Shown: one piece after another, positions 1 to 7,805 of the stretch
How the letters are laid out: every line of letters starts with the position of its first letter
Numbering within the stretch: the first letter of the stretch is position 1
Assembly: GCF_002631185.1 (NCBI RefSeq)
Contig: NZ_PDNU01000002.1
Location: forward strand, 1 to 64,000
Reading direction: 5' to 3'
DNA length: 64,000 bases
From: Teichococcus rhizosphaerae
GTDB lineage: Bacteria; Pseudomonadota; Alphaproteobacteria; Acetobacterales; Acetobacteraceae
Program-made: the position numbers and the translations under genes
Notes under the pieces: model-generated
What the model saw: only the letters and a program-made list of their open reading frames with translations
Told to the model about the DNA's origin: nothing
Database searches by the model: none

Positions 1-192
1 GTGCAGGCGCTCTCCAGCGTCGTCACCGCCAGCTACAACCTCGCCGGCGCCGTCGGCCGCCTCACCGCCCGCGACCTCGCCCTCCCCGTCGCCCAGTACG
101 ACATGGAGGCCTACTACAACACCGTCCGCTCACGCTGGTTCGGAACGGGGGATTACAGCCAGGGCACGGGCCGCCGGCAGGAGGGCCGCTGA
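1..192 (+). CDS. TolC-family outer membrane protein, C-terminal fragment
   Basis: This is the last 63 codons of a gene that begins before the window; the leading gtg need not be its start. The residues LTARDLALPVAQYDMEAYY followed by a VR..WFG ending resemble the end of alphaproteobacterial TolC-family efflux channels, where a 'lta..lglpv..Yd...hY' stretch precedes the stop. TolC proteins form the trimeric outer-membrane duct of type I secretion and RND/MFS efflux systems. The next gene (PopZ-like) starts 2 nt after the stop and valS follows, an order I recall from other Rhodospirillales. With only the tail visible, the transported substrate and partner transporter cannot be told. Confidence 0.7.
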   Translation: MQALSSVVTASYNLAGAVGRLTARDLALPVAQYDMEAYYNTVRSRWFGTGDYSQGTGRRQEGR

Positions 193-194
193 GC

Positions 195-1025
195 ATGGCG
201 CAGCCTCCCTATCGTCCGGACCCGGAGGAGCCGTCCATGGAGGACATCCTGGCCTCCATCCGCAGCATCCTGAACGAGGAGGAGGAGCGCGACGCCCGGC
301 CGCCGCCGCTCGACCTGACGGAGGAGATGCTGGTGCCTTCGCCCCGCGCCCCGGCCGGCGCGGACGCGCCGCCGCCGCCCGCGCGGCCGCCGCTGCCGCT
401 GCGCCGGCTGGCCAATCTCGGCCCGTCGCCGGCCGCTCCGGCGGACGCCGCGCCGGCCGGCGGCTCCGCGGCCAGCGCCGCGGCCCGGATCGGGGCGCCG
501 CGGCCATCGCCGGCACCCGGGCCCATGACGGCGCCCGTGGCGGCGCCGGCCGAGCCGGCGGTGCCCGCGCCGAAGCCGGGGCTGCCGGTGGCATTGCCGG
601 CGCCCCTGCCCATGCCGGCGGCGAAGGCGGGGCCGGCGCCCGAGCCGCGCCCCATGCCCGCCGAACCCATGCCCGCCGAACCCGTGCCCGCCAGGCTTGC
701 GGTTGAGGAGCCGGCGGCCGCCAGGCCGGCGCCGCGGGTGCCGGAGCCGGCCGCCATGCCGCCCGCCAGCTCCGTGGAGGAGGCGCTGCTCGGACCCGTG
801 GCCGCCGCCGCCGCCGCGGCCGCGCTGGGCCAGCTCGCCCGCGCCGTGACCGAGGACCGCCACGCGCCGGTGACGCGCCAGGGCGGCGCCAGCATCGAGG
901 ACGTGGTGCGCGAGGAGCTGCGCCCGCTGCTGAAGGCCTGGCTGGAGCAGCACCTGCCGCCCATGGTGGAGCGGCTGGTGAAGGCCGAGATCGCGCGCGT
1001 CATGTCGGGCGGCAGGCCGGGCTAG
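195..1025 (+). CDS. DUF2497 / PopZ-like polar organising protein
   Basis: Encodes 276 aa. A short conserved N-terminal helix (MEDILASIRSILNE, about residues 15-28) is followed by roughly 190 residues rich in Pro and Ala, then a conserved C-terminal helical block (about 235-270: SIEDVVREELRPLLKAWL and VERLVKAEIARV). This is the DUF2497/PopZ arrangement: N-terminal partner-binding helix, disordered linker, C-terminal oligomerisation helices. In Caulobacter, PopZ forms polar condensates that anchor ParB and the centromere; whether this homologue does the same is inference. The linker carries an exact 15-bp repeat (651-695). The ATG is 2 nt after the tolC stop, suggesting co-transcription. Confidence 0.85.
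   Translation: MAQPPYRPDPEEPSMEDILASIRSILNEEEERDARPPPLDLTEEMLVPSPRAPAGADAPPPPARPPLPLRRLANLGPSPAAPADAAPAGGSAASAAARIGAPRPSPAPGPMTAPVAAPAEPAVPAPKPGLPVALPAPLPMPAAKAGPAPEPRPMPAEPMPAEPVPARLAVEEPAAARPAPRVPEPAAMPPASSVEEALLGPVAAAAAAAALGQLARAVTEDRHAPVTRQGGASIEDVVREELRPLLKAWLEQHLPPMVERLVKAEIARVMSGGRPG
651..695 (+). repeat. 15-bp tandem repeat in the PopZ-like linker
   Basis: Three consecutive 15-bp units (CCCATGCCCGCCGAA, the same again, then CCCGTGCCCGCCAGG) encode PMPAE-PMPAE-PVPAR. The period is five codons, so gain or loss of units keeps the frame and would change linker length only. Confidence 0.8.
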
Positions 1026-1031
1026 GAAGCC

Positions 1032-1058
1032 CCGGGGGCGGCTTTTCCGCGCCCCCGG
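1032..1058 (+). terminator. GC-rich hairpin between popZ-like gene and valS
   Basis: Perfect 9-bp inverted repeat (CCGGGGGCG / CGCCCCCGG) with a 9-nt loop, 6 nt after the stop of the PopZ-like gene. No T tract follows, so it is not a textbook intrinsic terminator; it could slow polymerase or protect a 3' end. Confidence 0.35.
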
Positions 1059-1105
1059 CCCGCTGCCTCTTGACGGCGGCGCGGCGCCCGCACAAGCGTG
1101 CGCCC

Positions 1106-3805
1106 ATGCTCGACAAGACCCTCTCGCCCGCCAGTTTCGAACAGCGCCTCTATGAAGGGTGGGAGGCGGCCGGCAGGTTCGGCGCCAACCCCGCCAGCGG
1201 GGCGGCGCCGTTCACCATCATGATCCCGCCGCCCAACGTCACGGGCAGCCTCCATATCGGCCACGCGCTGACCTTCACGATCCAGGACATCCTGGTCCGC
1301 TGGCGGCGCATGCAGGGGCGGGACGCGCTGTGGCAGCCGGGCACCGACCATGCCGGCATCGCCACGCAGATGGTGGTGGAGCGGCTGCTGGCCGGGCAGG
1401 GGATCGACCGGCGCGAGATCGGGCGCGAGAAGTTCCTCGAGCATGTGTGGGAATGGAAGGCGCAGTCGGGCGGCAACATCACCCGCCAGCTCCGCCGCCT
1501 CGGCGCCAGCCTGGACTGGCCGCGCGAGCGCTTCACCATGGATGAGGGCCTCTCGGCGGCGGTGCGCGAGGTGTTCGTCACGCTGCACGAACAGGGGCTG
1601 ATCTACCGCGACCGCCGGCTGGTGAACTGGGACCCCAAGTTCCAGACCGCCATCTCCGACCTGGAGGTGGAAAGCCGCGAGGTGAAGGGCAGCCTGTGGC
1701 ACCTGCGCTACCCGGTGGAAGGGGAGGCGGGGCGCTTCATCGTGGTGGCGACCACCCGCCCCGAGACCATGCTGGGCGACACCGCCATCGCCGTGCATCC
1801 GGAGGACGGGCGGTTCCGCGACCTGGTGGGCAAGTTCGCCATCCTGCCGCTGGTGGGCCGGCGCATCCCCATCGTGGCGGACGAGTATTCGGACCCCGAG
1901 AAGGGCTCGGGCGCGGTGAAGATCACCCCGGCGCACGACTTCAACGACTTCGCGGTGGGCAAGCGGCACGGCCTCGCCATGCCGTCGGTGCTGGACGCGG
2001 ACGGGCATGTGATGCTCGACGAGATCGCCGCCGACTTGCAGGCGGTGGAGGGCGTGGCGGAGCCGGACTTCGTGCGGAGCCTCGCCGGGCAGGACCGCTT
2101 CGCGGCGCGCAAGGCCATCGTGGCGGAGCTGGAGCGGCTGGAGCTGGTCGAGACGATCGAGCCGCACACCCATGCCGTGCCGCATGGCGACCGCTCCGGC
2201 GTGCCGATCGAGCCGCGGCTGACGCTGCAATGGTATTGCGACGCGGCGACCCTGGCCAGGCCCGCCATCGAGGCGGTGGAGACCGGGCGCACCGAGTTCG
2301 TGCCCAAGCACTTCGAGAACATCTTCTTCTCCTGGATGCGCGACATCCAGCCCTGGTGCATCTCGCGCCAGCTCTGGTGGGGGCACCAGATCCCGGCCTG
2401 GTACGCGCCGGATGGCAGTGTCTTCGTGGCCCGCACGGAGGCGGAGGCGCTGGCCCAGGCCCGCGCCAGGCTGGGCGACGGGGTGACGCTGGCGCGCGAC
2501 CCGGACGTGCTGGACACCTGGTTCAGCTCCGCGCTCTGGCCGTTCAGCACCCTCGGCTGGCCGGAGAGGACGCCGGAACTTGAAAAATACTACCCCGGCG
2601 ACGTGCTGGTGACGGGCTGGGACATCATCTTCTTCTGGGTCGCCCGGATGATGATGATGGGCCACCACTTCATGGGCGATGTGCCCTTCCGCACCGTCTA
2701 CATCCATGGCCTCGTCCGCGACGAGAAGGGCCAGAAGATGTCGAAGTCGAAGGGCAACGTCATCGACCCGCTGGAGCTGGTGGAAAGCTACGGCACGGAT
2801 GCGCTGCGCTTCACCATCGCCTCCCTCGCCACGCCGGGGCGCGACGTGAAGCTCGGCCGCAAGCGCGTCGAGGATTTCCGCTCCTTCGGCACCAAGCTGT
2901 GGAACGCGGCGCGGTTCTGCGAGATGAACGGGATCGCGCCCGACCCGTCCTTCGATCCCTCCAAGGTCGAGACGCCGCTGGCGCGCTGGATCCTCGATGC
3001 CGCCAACGCCGCCATCGCCGAGGCGACGGCCGCGCTGGAAGCCTACCGCATGGATGACTATGCGGGCGCCTGCTACCGCTTCGTCTGGAACAGCTTCTGC
3101 GACTGGTTCCTGGAATTCGCCAAGCCCGCCCTCGGCGGCGAGGACGGGGCGGAGAAGGCCGAGGTGAAGGGCGCCGCGCAGCATGTGCTGGGCACCATCC
3201 TGCGCCTGCTGCACCCGGTGATGCCCTATGTCACCGAGGAGCTGTGGGACCGCTTCGGCTATGGCCCCGAATGCAGCCTGATCGGCGCGCCCTGGCCCGA
3301 GGCCGTGGCCGTGCCGGGCGCCGAGGCGGCGCGGGCCGAGCTGGACTGGCTGGTCGGGCTGATCTCGGCGGTGCGCGGCGTGCGCTCCGAGATGAACGTG
3401 CCGCCCTCCGTCATGGTGCCGCTGCTGCTGCAGGGTGCCAGCGACGAGACGCTGGCGCGCGGCGGGCGCTGGACGGACGCCATCCGCCGCCTGGCGCGCG
3501 CCACCGAGTTCCGCGCGCTCGGCGCGGGCGAGGCGCCGAAGGGCGTGGCGCAGGTCGTCGTCGCCGAGGCCACCGTGCTGCTGCCGCTGGCCGAGGTGAT
3601 CGACCTCGGCGCCGAGCGGGCGCGGCTGGCCAAGGAGCGGGACAAGGCCGCGGCCGAGGGCGCCAAGGTGGAGCAGAAGCTGGCCAATGCCGACTTCGTC
3701 GCCCGCGCCAAGCCGGAGGTGGTGGAGGAGAACCGCGAGCGCCTCGCCGCCGCCCGTGCCGAGATGGCCCGGCTGGAGGCGGCGCTGGCGCGCATCAGCG
3801 GGTGA
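1106..3805 (+). CDS. valS: Valyl-tRNA synthetase
   Basis: Encodes 899 aa. Charges tRNA-Val with valine in the cytosol. Class I signatures are clear: HIGH at residues 50-53 within PPNVTGSLHIGHAL and KMSKS at 544-548. Between them is the CP1 editing domain (ATTRPETMLGD, GSGAVKITPAHD) that hydrolyses Thr-tRNA-Val. The C-terminus ends in the Arg/Lys/Glu-rich coiled coil typical of ValRS (about residues 835-899). The ATG at 1106 (MLDKTLSPASFEQ) matches the usual short N-terminus; an in-frame TTG at 1070 would add 12 atypical residues. No good Shine-Dalgarno precedes either. TTGACG at 1070-1075 could be a -35 element, but I see no convincing -10. Confidence 0.97.
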   Translation: MLDKTLSPASFEQRLYEGWEAAGRFGANPASGAAPFTIMIPPPNVTGSLHIGHALTFTIQDILVRWRRMQGRDALWQPGTDHAGIATQMVVERLLAGQGIDRREIGREKFLEHVWEWKAQSGGNITRQLRRLGASLDWPRERFTMDEGLSAAVREVFVTLHEQGLIYRDRRLVNWDPKFQTAISDLEVESREVKGSLWHLRYPVEGEAGRFIVVATTRPETMLGDTAIAVHPEDGRFRDLVGKFAILPLVGRRIPIVADEYSDPEKGSGAVKITPAHDFNDFAVGKRHGLAMPSVLDADGHVMLDEIAADLQAVEGVAEPDFVRSLAGQDRFAARKAIVAELERLELVETIEPHTHAVPHGDRSGVPIEPRLTLQWYCDAATLARPAIEAVETGRTEFVPKHFENIFFSWMRDIQPWCISRQLWWGHQIPAWYAPDGSVFVARTEAEALAQARARLGDGVTLARDPDVLDTWFSSALWPFSTLGWPERTPELEKYYPGDVLVTGWDIIFFWVARMMMMGHHFMGDVPFRTVYIHGLVRDEKGQKMSKSKGNVIDPLELVESYGTDALRFTIASLATPGRDVKLGRKRVEDFRSFGTKLWNAARFCEMNGIAPDPSFDPSKVETPLARWILDAANAAIAEATAALEAYRMDDYAGACYRFVWNSFCDWFLEFAKPALGGEDGAEKAEVKGAAQHVLGTILRLLHPVMPYVTEELWDRFGYGPECSLIGAPWPEAVAVPGAEAARAELDWLVGLISAVRGVRSEMNVPPSVMVPLLLQGASDETLARGGRWTDAIRRLARATEFRALGAGEAPKGVAQVVVAEATVLLPLAEVIDLGAERARLAKERDKAAAEGAKVEQKLANADFVARAKPEVVEENRERLAAARAEMARLEAALARISG

Positions 3806-3812
3806 CAGTCAC

Positions 3813-3835
3813 GGCCCCCGCGCCGGGCGGGGGCC
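3813..3835 (+). terminator. Hairpin downstream of valS
   Basis: Perfect 8-bp stem (GGCCCCCG / CGGGGGCC) with a 7-nt loop, 7 nt after the valS stop. It has no T tract, so termination is only suggested. Confidence 0.35.
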
Positions 3836-3866
3836 AGGGCCGCGCCCGATCGCCGGCTTACTCGGG

Positions 3867-3895
3867 TTGCCGGCGGAAGCTTGTTGCGCGATACA
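3867..3895 (+). promoter_or_regulatory. Candidate sigma-70-type promoter of ilvD
   Basis: TTGCCG (3867-3872), a 17-bp spacer and GATACA (3890-3895) lie about 37 bp before the ilvD ATG and after the valS hairpin. Each hexamer is only a partial match to consensus. I see no leader peptide or attenuator for branched-chain amino acids. Confidence 0.4.
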
Positions 3896-3931
3896 CCCAC
3901 GGGGACGCAACAGAACGAAGGTCACGCCCGC

Positions 3932-5656
3932 ATGGCTGAGCACAAATGGGATAAGTCGCGCCTGCCGAGCCGCCATGTGAGCGTCGGCCCGGAGCGCGCC
4001 CCGCACCGCTCCTACTACTATGCCATCGGCATGACGGAGGAGGAGATCGCCCAGCCGCTGGTGGGCGTCGCCACCTGCTGGAACGAGGCCGCGCCCTGCA
4101 ACATCGCGCTCAACCGCCAGGCGCAGAGCGTGAAGCAGGGCGTGAAGGAGGCCTTCGGCACGCCGCGCGAGTTCACCACCATCACGGTGACCGACGGCAT
4201 CGCCATGGGCCACCAGGGCATGAAGTCCTCGCTCGCCTCGCGCGATGCCATCGCCGACACGGTGGAGCTCACCATGCGCGGCCATTCCTACGACGCGATG
4301 GTGACGCTGGCGGGCTGCGACAAGTCGCTCCCCGGCATGATGATGGCGATGCTGCGCCTGAACGTGCCGAGCGTGTTCATGTATGGCGGCTCGATCCTGC
4401 CCGGCAAGTTCCAGGGCCGCGACGTGACGGTGGTGGACGTGTTCGAGGCGGTCGGCCAGCACGCCGCCGGCAACATGTCCGACGAGGACCTGCACGCGCT
4501 GGAATGCGTGGCCTGCCCCTCGGCCGGCGCCTGCGGCGGGCAGTTCACCGCCAACACCATGGCGACCGTCTCGGAGGCCATCGGGCTCGCGCTGCCGGGC
4601 TCGGCCGGCGCGCCCGCGCCCTATGAGGACCGCGACAAGTGGGCGGTGGAATCCGGCCGGGCGGTGATGGAGCTGCTGAAGCGCAACATCCGCCCGCGCG
4701 ACATCGTGACGAAGGAGTCGCTCTACAACGCGGCGCTGATCGTCGGCGCCACCGGCGGCTCCACCAATGCCGGCCTGCACCTGCCGGCCATGGCGCACGA
4801 GGCGGGGATCAGGTTCACCCTGCAGGACGTGGCCGAGATCATGCGCAAGGCGCCCTATATCGGCGACCTGAAGCCCGGCGGCCGCTACGTGGCCTATGAC
4901 GTCTACAAGATCGGCGGCATCCCGGTGATCGTGAAGGCGCTGCTCGATGCCGGGCTGCTGCACGGCGACTGCATGACCGTCACCGGCAAGACACTGGCCG
5001 AGAACCACCGCGAGGTGATCTTCCCGCGCGACCAGGACGTGATCCGCCCCGTCTCCGAGCCGCTGTCGCCCACGGGCGGCGTGGTCGGGCTGAAGGGCAA
5101 CCTCGCCCCGGACGGCGCCATCGTGAAGATCGCGGGCATGAAGACCCTGCGCTTCGAGGGCACGGCGCTGTGCTTCGACTGCGAGGAGGACGCCTTCAAG
5201 GCCGTGGACAGCCGCGCCTACAAGGAGGGCGACGTCATCATCATCCGCTACGAGGGCCCAAAGGGCGGCCCCGGCATGCGGGAGATGCTGTCCACCACCG
5301 CCGCCATCTACGGCCAGGGCATGGGCGACAAGGTGGCGCTGATCACCGATGGCCGCTTCTCCGGCGCCACGCGCGGCTTCTGCATCGGCCATGTCGGGCC
5401 GGAGGCGGCGGTGGGTGGGCCGATCGGGCTGCTGCGGAATGGCGACCGCATCGTCATCGACGCGGAGAAGGGCACGATCGACGTGCTGCTGTCCGACGAG
5501 GAGCTGGCGAAGCGCCGCGCCGAGTGGCAGCCGCGCCGCACCGACTACAATGCCGGCGCGCTGTGGAAGTACGCGCAGCTCGTGGGGCCTGCGCATCTGG
5601 GCGCCGTGACGCATCCCGGCGGCGCCGAGGAAACGCATTGCTACGCCGACATCTGA
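3932..5656 (+). CDS. ilvD: Dihydroxy-acid dehydratase
   Basis: Encodes 574 aa of the IlvD/Edd family. It dehydrates 2,3-dihydroxy-isovalerate and 2,3-dihydroxy-3-methylvalerate, the third step of the common valine/isoleucine pathway, using an Fe–S cluster and Mg2+. The family cysteine motifs are present: ATCWNEAAPCN (C49, C56), AGCDKSLPG (C129) and CPSAGACGGQ (C195, C201); C56, C129 and C201 look like the cluster ligands. The ATG at 3932 (MAEHKWDKSRLPSRH) follows GAAGG at a suitable distance; an upstream in-frame start at 3881 would add 17 unlikely residues. It stands alone as a transcription unit with its own candidate promoter and a strong terminator 37 nt after the stop. Confidence 0.97.
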   Translation: MAEHKWDKSRLPSRHVSVGPERAPHRSYYYAIGMTEEEIAQPLVGVATCWNEAAPCNIALNRQAQSVKQGVKEAFGTPREFTTITVTDGIAMGHQGMKSSLASRDAIADTVELTMRGHSYDAMVTLAGCDKSLPGMMMAMLRLNVPSVFMYGGSILPGKFQGRDVTVVDVFEAVGQHAAGNMSDEDLHALECVACPSAGACGGQFTANTMATVSEAIGLALPGSAGAPAPYEDRDKWAVESGRAVMELLKRNIRPRDIVTKESLYNAALIVGATGGSTNAGLHLPAMAHEAGIRFTLQDVAEIMRKAPYIGDLKPGGRYVAYDVYKIGGIPVIVKALLDAGLLHGDCMTVTGKTLAENHREVIFPRDQDVIRPVSEPLSPTGGVVGLKGNLAPDGAIVKIAGMKTLRFEGTALCFDCEEDAFKAVDSRAYKEGDVIIIRYEGPKGGPGMREMLSTTAAIYGQGMGDKVALITDGRFSGATRGFCIGHVGPEAAVGGPIGLLRNGDRIVIDAEKGTIDVLLSDEELAKRRAEWQPRRTDYNAGALWKYAQLVGPAHLGAVTHPGGAEETHCYADI

Positions 5657-5692
5657 GCGTCCGGCGGGACTGACGCGAGGAGGAAGCGGGGG

Positions 5693-5723
5693 CCGGGGGA
5701 GAATTCGTTCTTCCCCGGTTTTT
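5693..5723 (+). terminator. Rho-independent terminator of ilvD with UUCG tetraloop
   Basis: An 11-bp stem (CCGGGGGAGAA / TTCTTCCCCGG, one G·U pair) closes a TTCG tetraloop and is followed directly by five Ts. This is the clearest intrinsic terminator in the window. The 200 bases from here to the next gene (5925) show no coding signature on either strand. Confidence 0.9.
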
Positions 5724-5924
5724 CCTTGCCGGGCCTGTCTTTCTTCGTAACGCCGCGCCCCGCTTCGTCATTCTTCCGCCCCAGCTTCGCCATGCTCGGC
5801 CCCCCAAGCTTCGGCCATGGACACCGCCGCCAAGGCACGGCGGGCGCCGCGGGATCCGCCCGCGGTGCCATGGGCCGCCCGCGCCGGACCTCGGGGTTCC
5901 GCGCCGGGCAGGGGAAGGACCGGC

Positions 5925-6341
5925 ATGCTGAACCGTCGCACGTTGTTGGGTGGGTTGCTCGGGGGCCTCGCCGCCGCCCTGCCGCTGGCCGGGGCCGCGC
6001 GGGCGCAACCTCATGGGCCGCAGCCCGGTTATCATCCGCCTGGGAATCATCCGCCCGGCTATCCGCCGGGACGGCCGCCCGGCGCGCCGCCGGCCCCGCG
6101 CCCTGGCCCGCAGCCGGGACGCCGCCCGCCCCCGCCGCCGCCGCCGCGCCCCGATGGACCGCGCGGGCGCCCGCCCGAGCCGCGCGCGCGGTGGCAGCCC
6201 GGCCACTGGGCGTGGCGGGGCGGGAGCTATGACTGGGTGTCCGGCCGCTGGGTGCCGCCGCGTGGCCGTGGCCGCTGGCGCGAGGGCCGCTGGGTGGAGC
6301 GCCGGGGCCGCTGGGTCTGGGTCGAACCGGGTTGGAGGTGA
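5925..6341 (+). CDS. Secreted proline-rich protein with W-rich repeats
   Basis: Encodes 138 aa. The N-terminus is a signal peptide with a twin-arginine-like start (MLNRRTLLGGLLGG) and a likely cleavage after ARA (about residue 25). Next comes a low-complexity stretch of PPG-type repeats (PGYHPPGNHPPGYPPGRPPG) and polyproline. The C-terminal ~50 residues carry degenerate repeats of the W.PGHW / YDWVSGRWV / REGRWVER / GRWVWVEPGW type, as in exported 'YXWXXGXW'-repeat proteins of unknown role in proteobacteria. GGGGAAGGA precedes the ATG. A small lipoprotein gene follows 2 nt after the stop, so the two are probably an envelope pair. Function unknown. Confidence 0.7.
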   Translation: MLNRRTLLGGLLGGLAAALPLAGAARAQPHGPQPGYHPPGNHPPGYPPGRPPGAPPAPRPGPQPGRRPPPPPPPRPDGPRGRPPEPRARWQPGHWAWRGGSYDWVSGRWVPPRGRGRWREGRWVERRGRWVWVEPGWR

Positions 6342-6343
6342 GG

Positions 6344-6514
6344 ATGATGCGCCGGTTGGTGACGTGCCTGCTGCTGGCGGGCGCCGGGCTGAGCCTGGCG
6401 GGATGCGTGGTCGTGCCGGCGCCGTCCTATTACGGCCCGCCGCGCGGCTACTACCACGCGCCGCCCCCGGCCTATCCGCCGCCCCCGCCGCGCTACCACC
6501 ATCGCGGCTGGTGA
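6344..6514 (+). CDS. Small Pro/Tyr-rich lipoprotein
   Basis: Encodes 56 aa. MMRRLVTCLLLAGAGLSLAGC is a lipoprotein signal peptide with lipobox LAGC (Cys about residue 21). The mature part is only ~35 residues and almost entirely Pro, Tyr, His and Gly (YYGPPRGYYHAPPPAYPPPPPR). GGAGG at 6334-6338 serves ATG 6344 or 6347. It sits directly behind the W-rich secreted protein, overlapping its ribosome-binding region, so translational coupling is likely. No function can be assigned; the composition suggests a surface or periplasmic matrix role at most. Confidence 0.6.
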   Translation: MMRRLVTCLLLAGAGLSLAGCVVVPAPSYYGPPRGYYHAPPPAYPPPPPRYHHRGW

Positions 6515-6559
6515 GCGCGCGGGCCCGCTTCCCCCAGGGGGGGGGAGGCGGGCGGCGGC

Positions 6560-7327
6560 TCAGGCGAGGTCGATCAGCAGGGGGGTGTGGTCGGAGGGCT
6601 GCTCCTGGCTGCGCGGCGCGAGATCGACCCAGGCGGCGGAAAGCCGCTCGGCCAGGTCGGGCGAGAGCAGGGCGTGGTCGATCCGCAGGCCCCGGTTGCC
6701 CTCGAAGGCCGGGCCATAGTCCCAGTAGGTGTAGATCCGCTCGCCCGGGTGCAGGGCGCGCAGCGCGTCCGTCAGGCCCAGATGCTCGATCGCGCGGAAG
6801 GCCGCGCGGGTCTCGGGGCGCACCAGCGCGTCGGTCGCGGGAAGGGAGCCGGGCGCCAGGTCGAGCGCGGCCGGGCAGACGTTGAAGTCGCCGAGAATGG
6901 CGAAGGGGATGAAGGCGTCGAGCCGCGCCGCCGCGATCTCCCGCAGGCGCGCCATCCAGCGCAGCTTGTAGGCATAGCCCTCCGCGCCGCCGGAATTGCC
7001 GTTGGGCAGGTAGATGCCGGCCGCCTGGAGCCCTTCCGCCGCCACCTCCACATAGCGGGCGTGGCTGTCCTCCTCCTCGCCCGGGAGCGCCTCGGCCAGC
7101 ACGGTGAAGTCCACGCGGCCCAGCACGGCCACGCCGTTGCGGCCGCCCGGCTGGCCCACCGCGTGGCAGCGGTAGCCGAACTTCTCGAACTCGGCGGCGG
7201 GAAACTCCTCCGTCTTGCACTTCAGCTCCTGGAGGAACAGGAGGTCGGGCTGGGCGGCTTCGAGGAAGCGGCAGAGATGCGGCACGCGCTTGCGCACCGA
7301 ATTCACGTTGAAGCTGGCGAGGCGCAC
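6560..7327 (-). CDS. xthA: Exodeoxyribonuclease III
   Basis: Encodes 255 aa of the exonuclease III/AP endonuclease family. It cleaves 5' to abasic sites and trims 3' blocked ends in base excision repair. Motifs in order: MRLASFNVNSVRKR (metal-binding Asn), FLQELK, GIYLPNGN, LGDFNV (catalytic Asp/Asn), R-IDH and SDHTPL (catalytic His). Length matches the family. The start lies 15 nt past the stop of the upstream Fe–S carrier gene on the same strand, so the two form a small operon transcribed away from dgt. Confidence 0.95.
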   Translation of the reverse strand: MRLASFNVNSVRKRVPHLCRFLEAAQPDLLFLQELKCKTEEFPAAEFEKFGYRCHAVGQPGGRNGVAVLGRVDFTVLAEALPGEEEDSHARYVEVAAEGLQAAGIYLPNGNSGGAEGYAYKLRWMARLREIAAARLDAFIPFAILGDFNVCPAALDLAPGSLPATDALVRPETRAAFRAIEHLGLTDALRALHPGERIYTYWDYGPAFEGNRGLRIDHALLSPDLAERLSAAWVDLAPRSQEQPSDHTPLLIDLA

Positions 7328-7342
7328 GCGCGGGGCAGCCGC

Positions 7343-7693
7343 TCAGCCGAGCGAGAAGGAGGCGCCGCAGCCGCAGCCCGAGGCCGCCTGCGGGTTCTTC
7401 ACCGTGAAGTGGGCGCCGATCAGCTCGTCCGCCCAGTCGAGCTGGGCGCCGGCCAGCAGGTCGAGGCTCACGGGGTCGATCACCACGCGGGCGCCATCGC
7501 CCTCCAGCACCAGGTCGTCCTCCGCCACGGCGTCGTCGAGCTGGAAGGAATACTGGAAGCCGGAGCAGCCGCCGGCCAGCACCGCCACGCGCAGGCCGGC
7601 GCCGGGGCGGCCTTCCCGCGCGGCGATCTCGGCCACCTGGGCGAAGGCACGCGGCGTCACGGTGAATCGGGCGGTCAGGGTGCCATCGGGCAT
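7343..7693 (-). CDS. erpA: A-type Fe–S cluster carrier (ErpA/IscA family)
   Basis: Encodes 116 aa of the HesB/IscA/ErpA family, which carries [Fe–S] clusters from the scaffold to apo-enzymes. The three conserved cysteines are present: one in GGCSGFQY and two in the C-terminal GCGCGASF. The start at 7693 (MPDGTLTARFTVTPRA) is preceded by AAGGAG; a longer frame to 7807 would add 38 residues of atypical composition and reach into the dgt promoter region. A-type carriers are hard to tell apart by sequence, so ErpA versus IscA is a guess. It is divergent from dgt across 112 bp that must hold both promoters. Confidence 0.88.
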   Translation of the reverse strand: MPDGTLTARFTVTPRAFAQVAEIAAREGRPGAGLRVAVLAGGCSGFQYSFQLDDAVAEDDLVLEGDGARVVIDPVSLDLLAGAQLDWADELIGAHFTVKNPQAASGCGCGASFSLG

Positions 7694-7805
7694 GGGCGGA
7701 AACTCCTTGCCGGCAAAGATAGGCCGGGCGGGGCGGAATTCCAACGCCGGCGGGCCGCGGGGCGGCGTTGCGGTGTTCCGGGGCGGCTGGTAAGGCCCGC
7801 CCGTC

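Noticed and set aside
1070-1105. TTG start for valS
   Set aside because: It adds 12 residues not seen in ValRS; ATG 1106 gives the expected N-terminus. The TTG is as likely part of a -35-like TTGACG.
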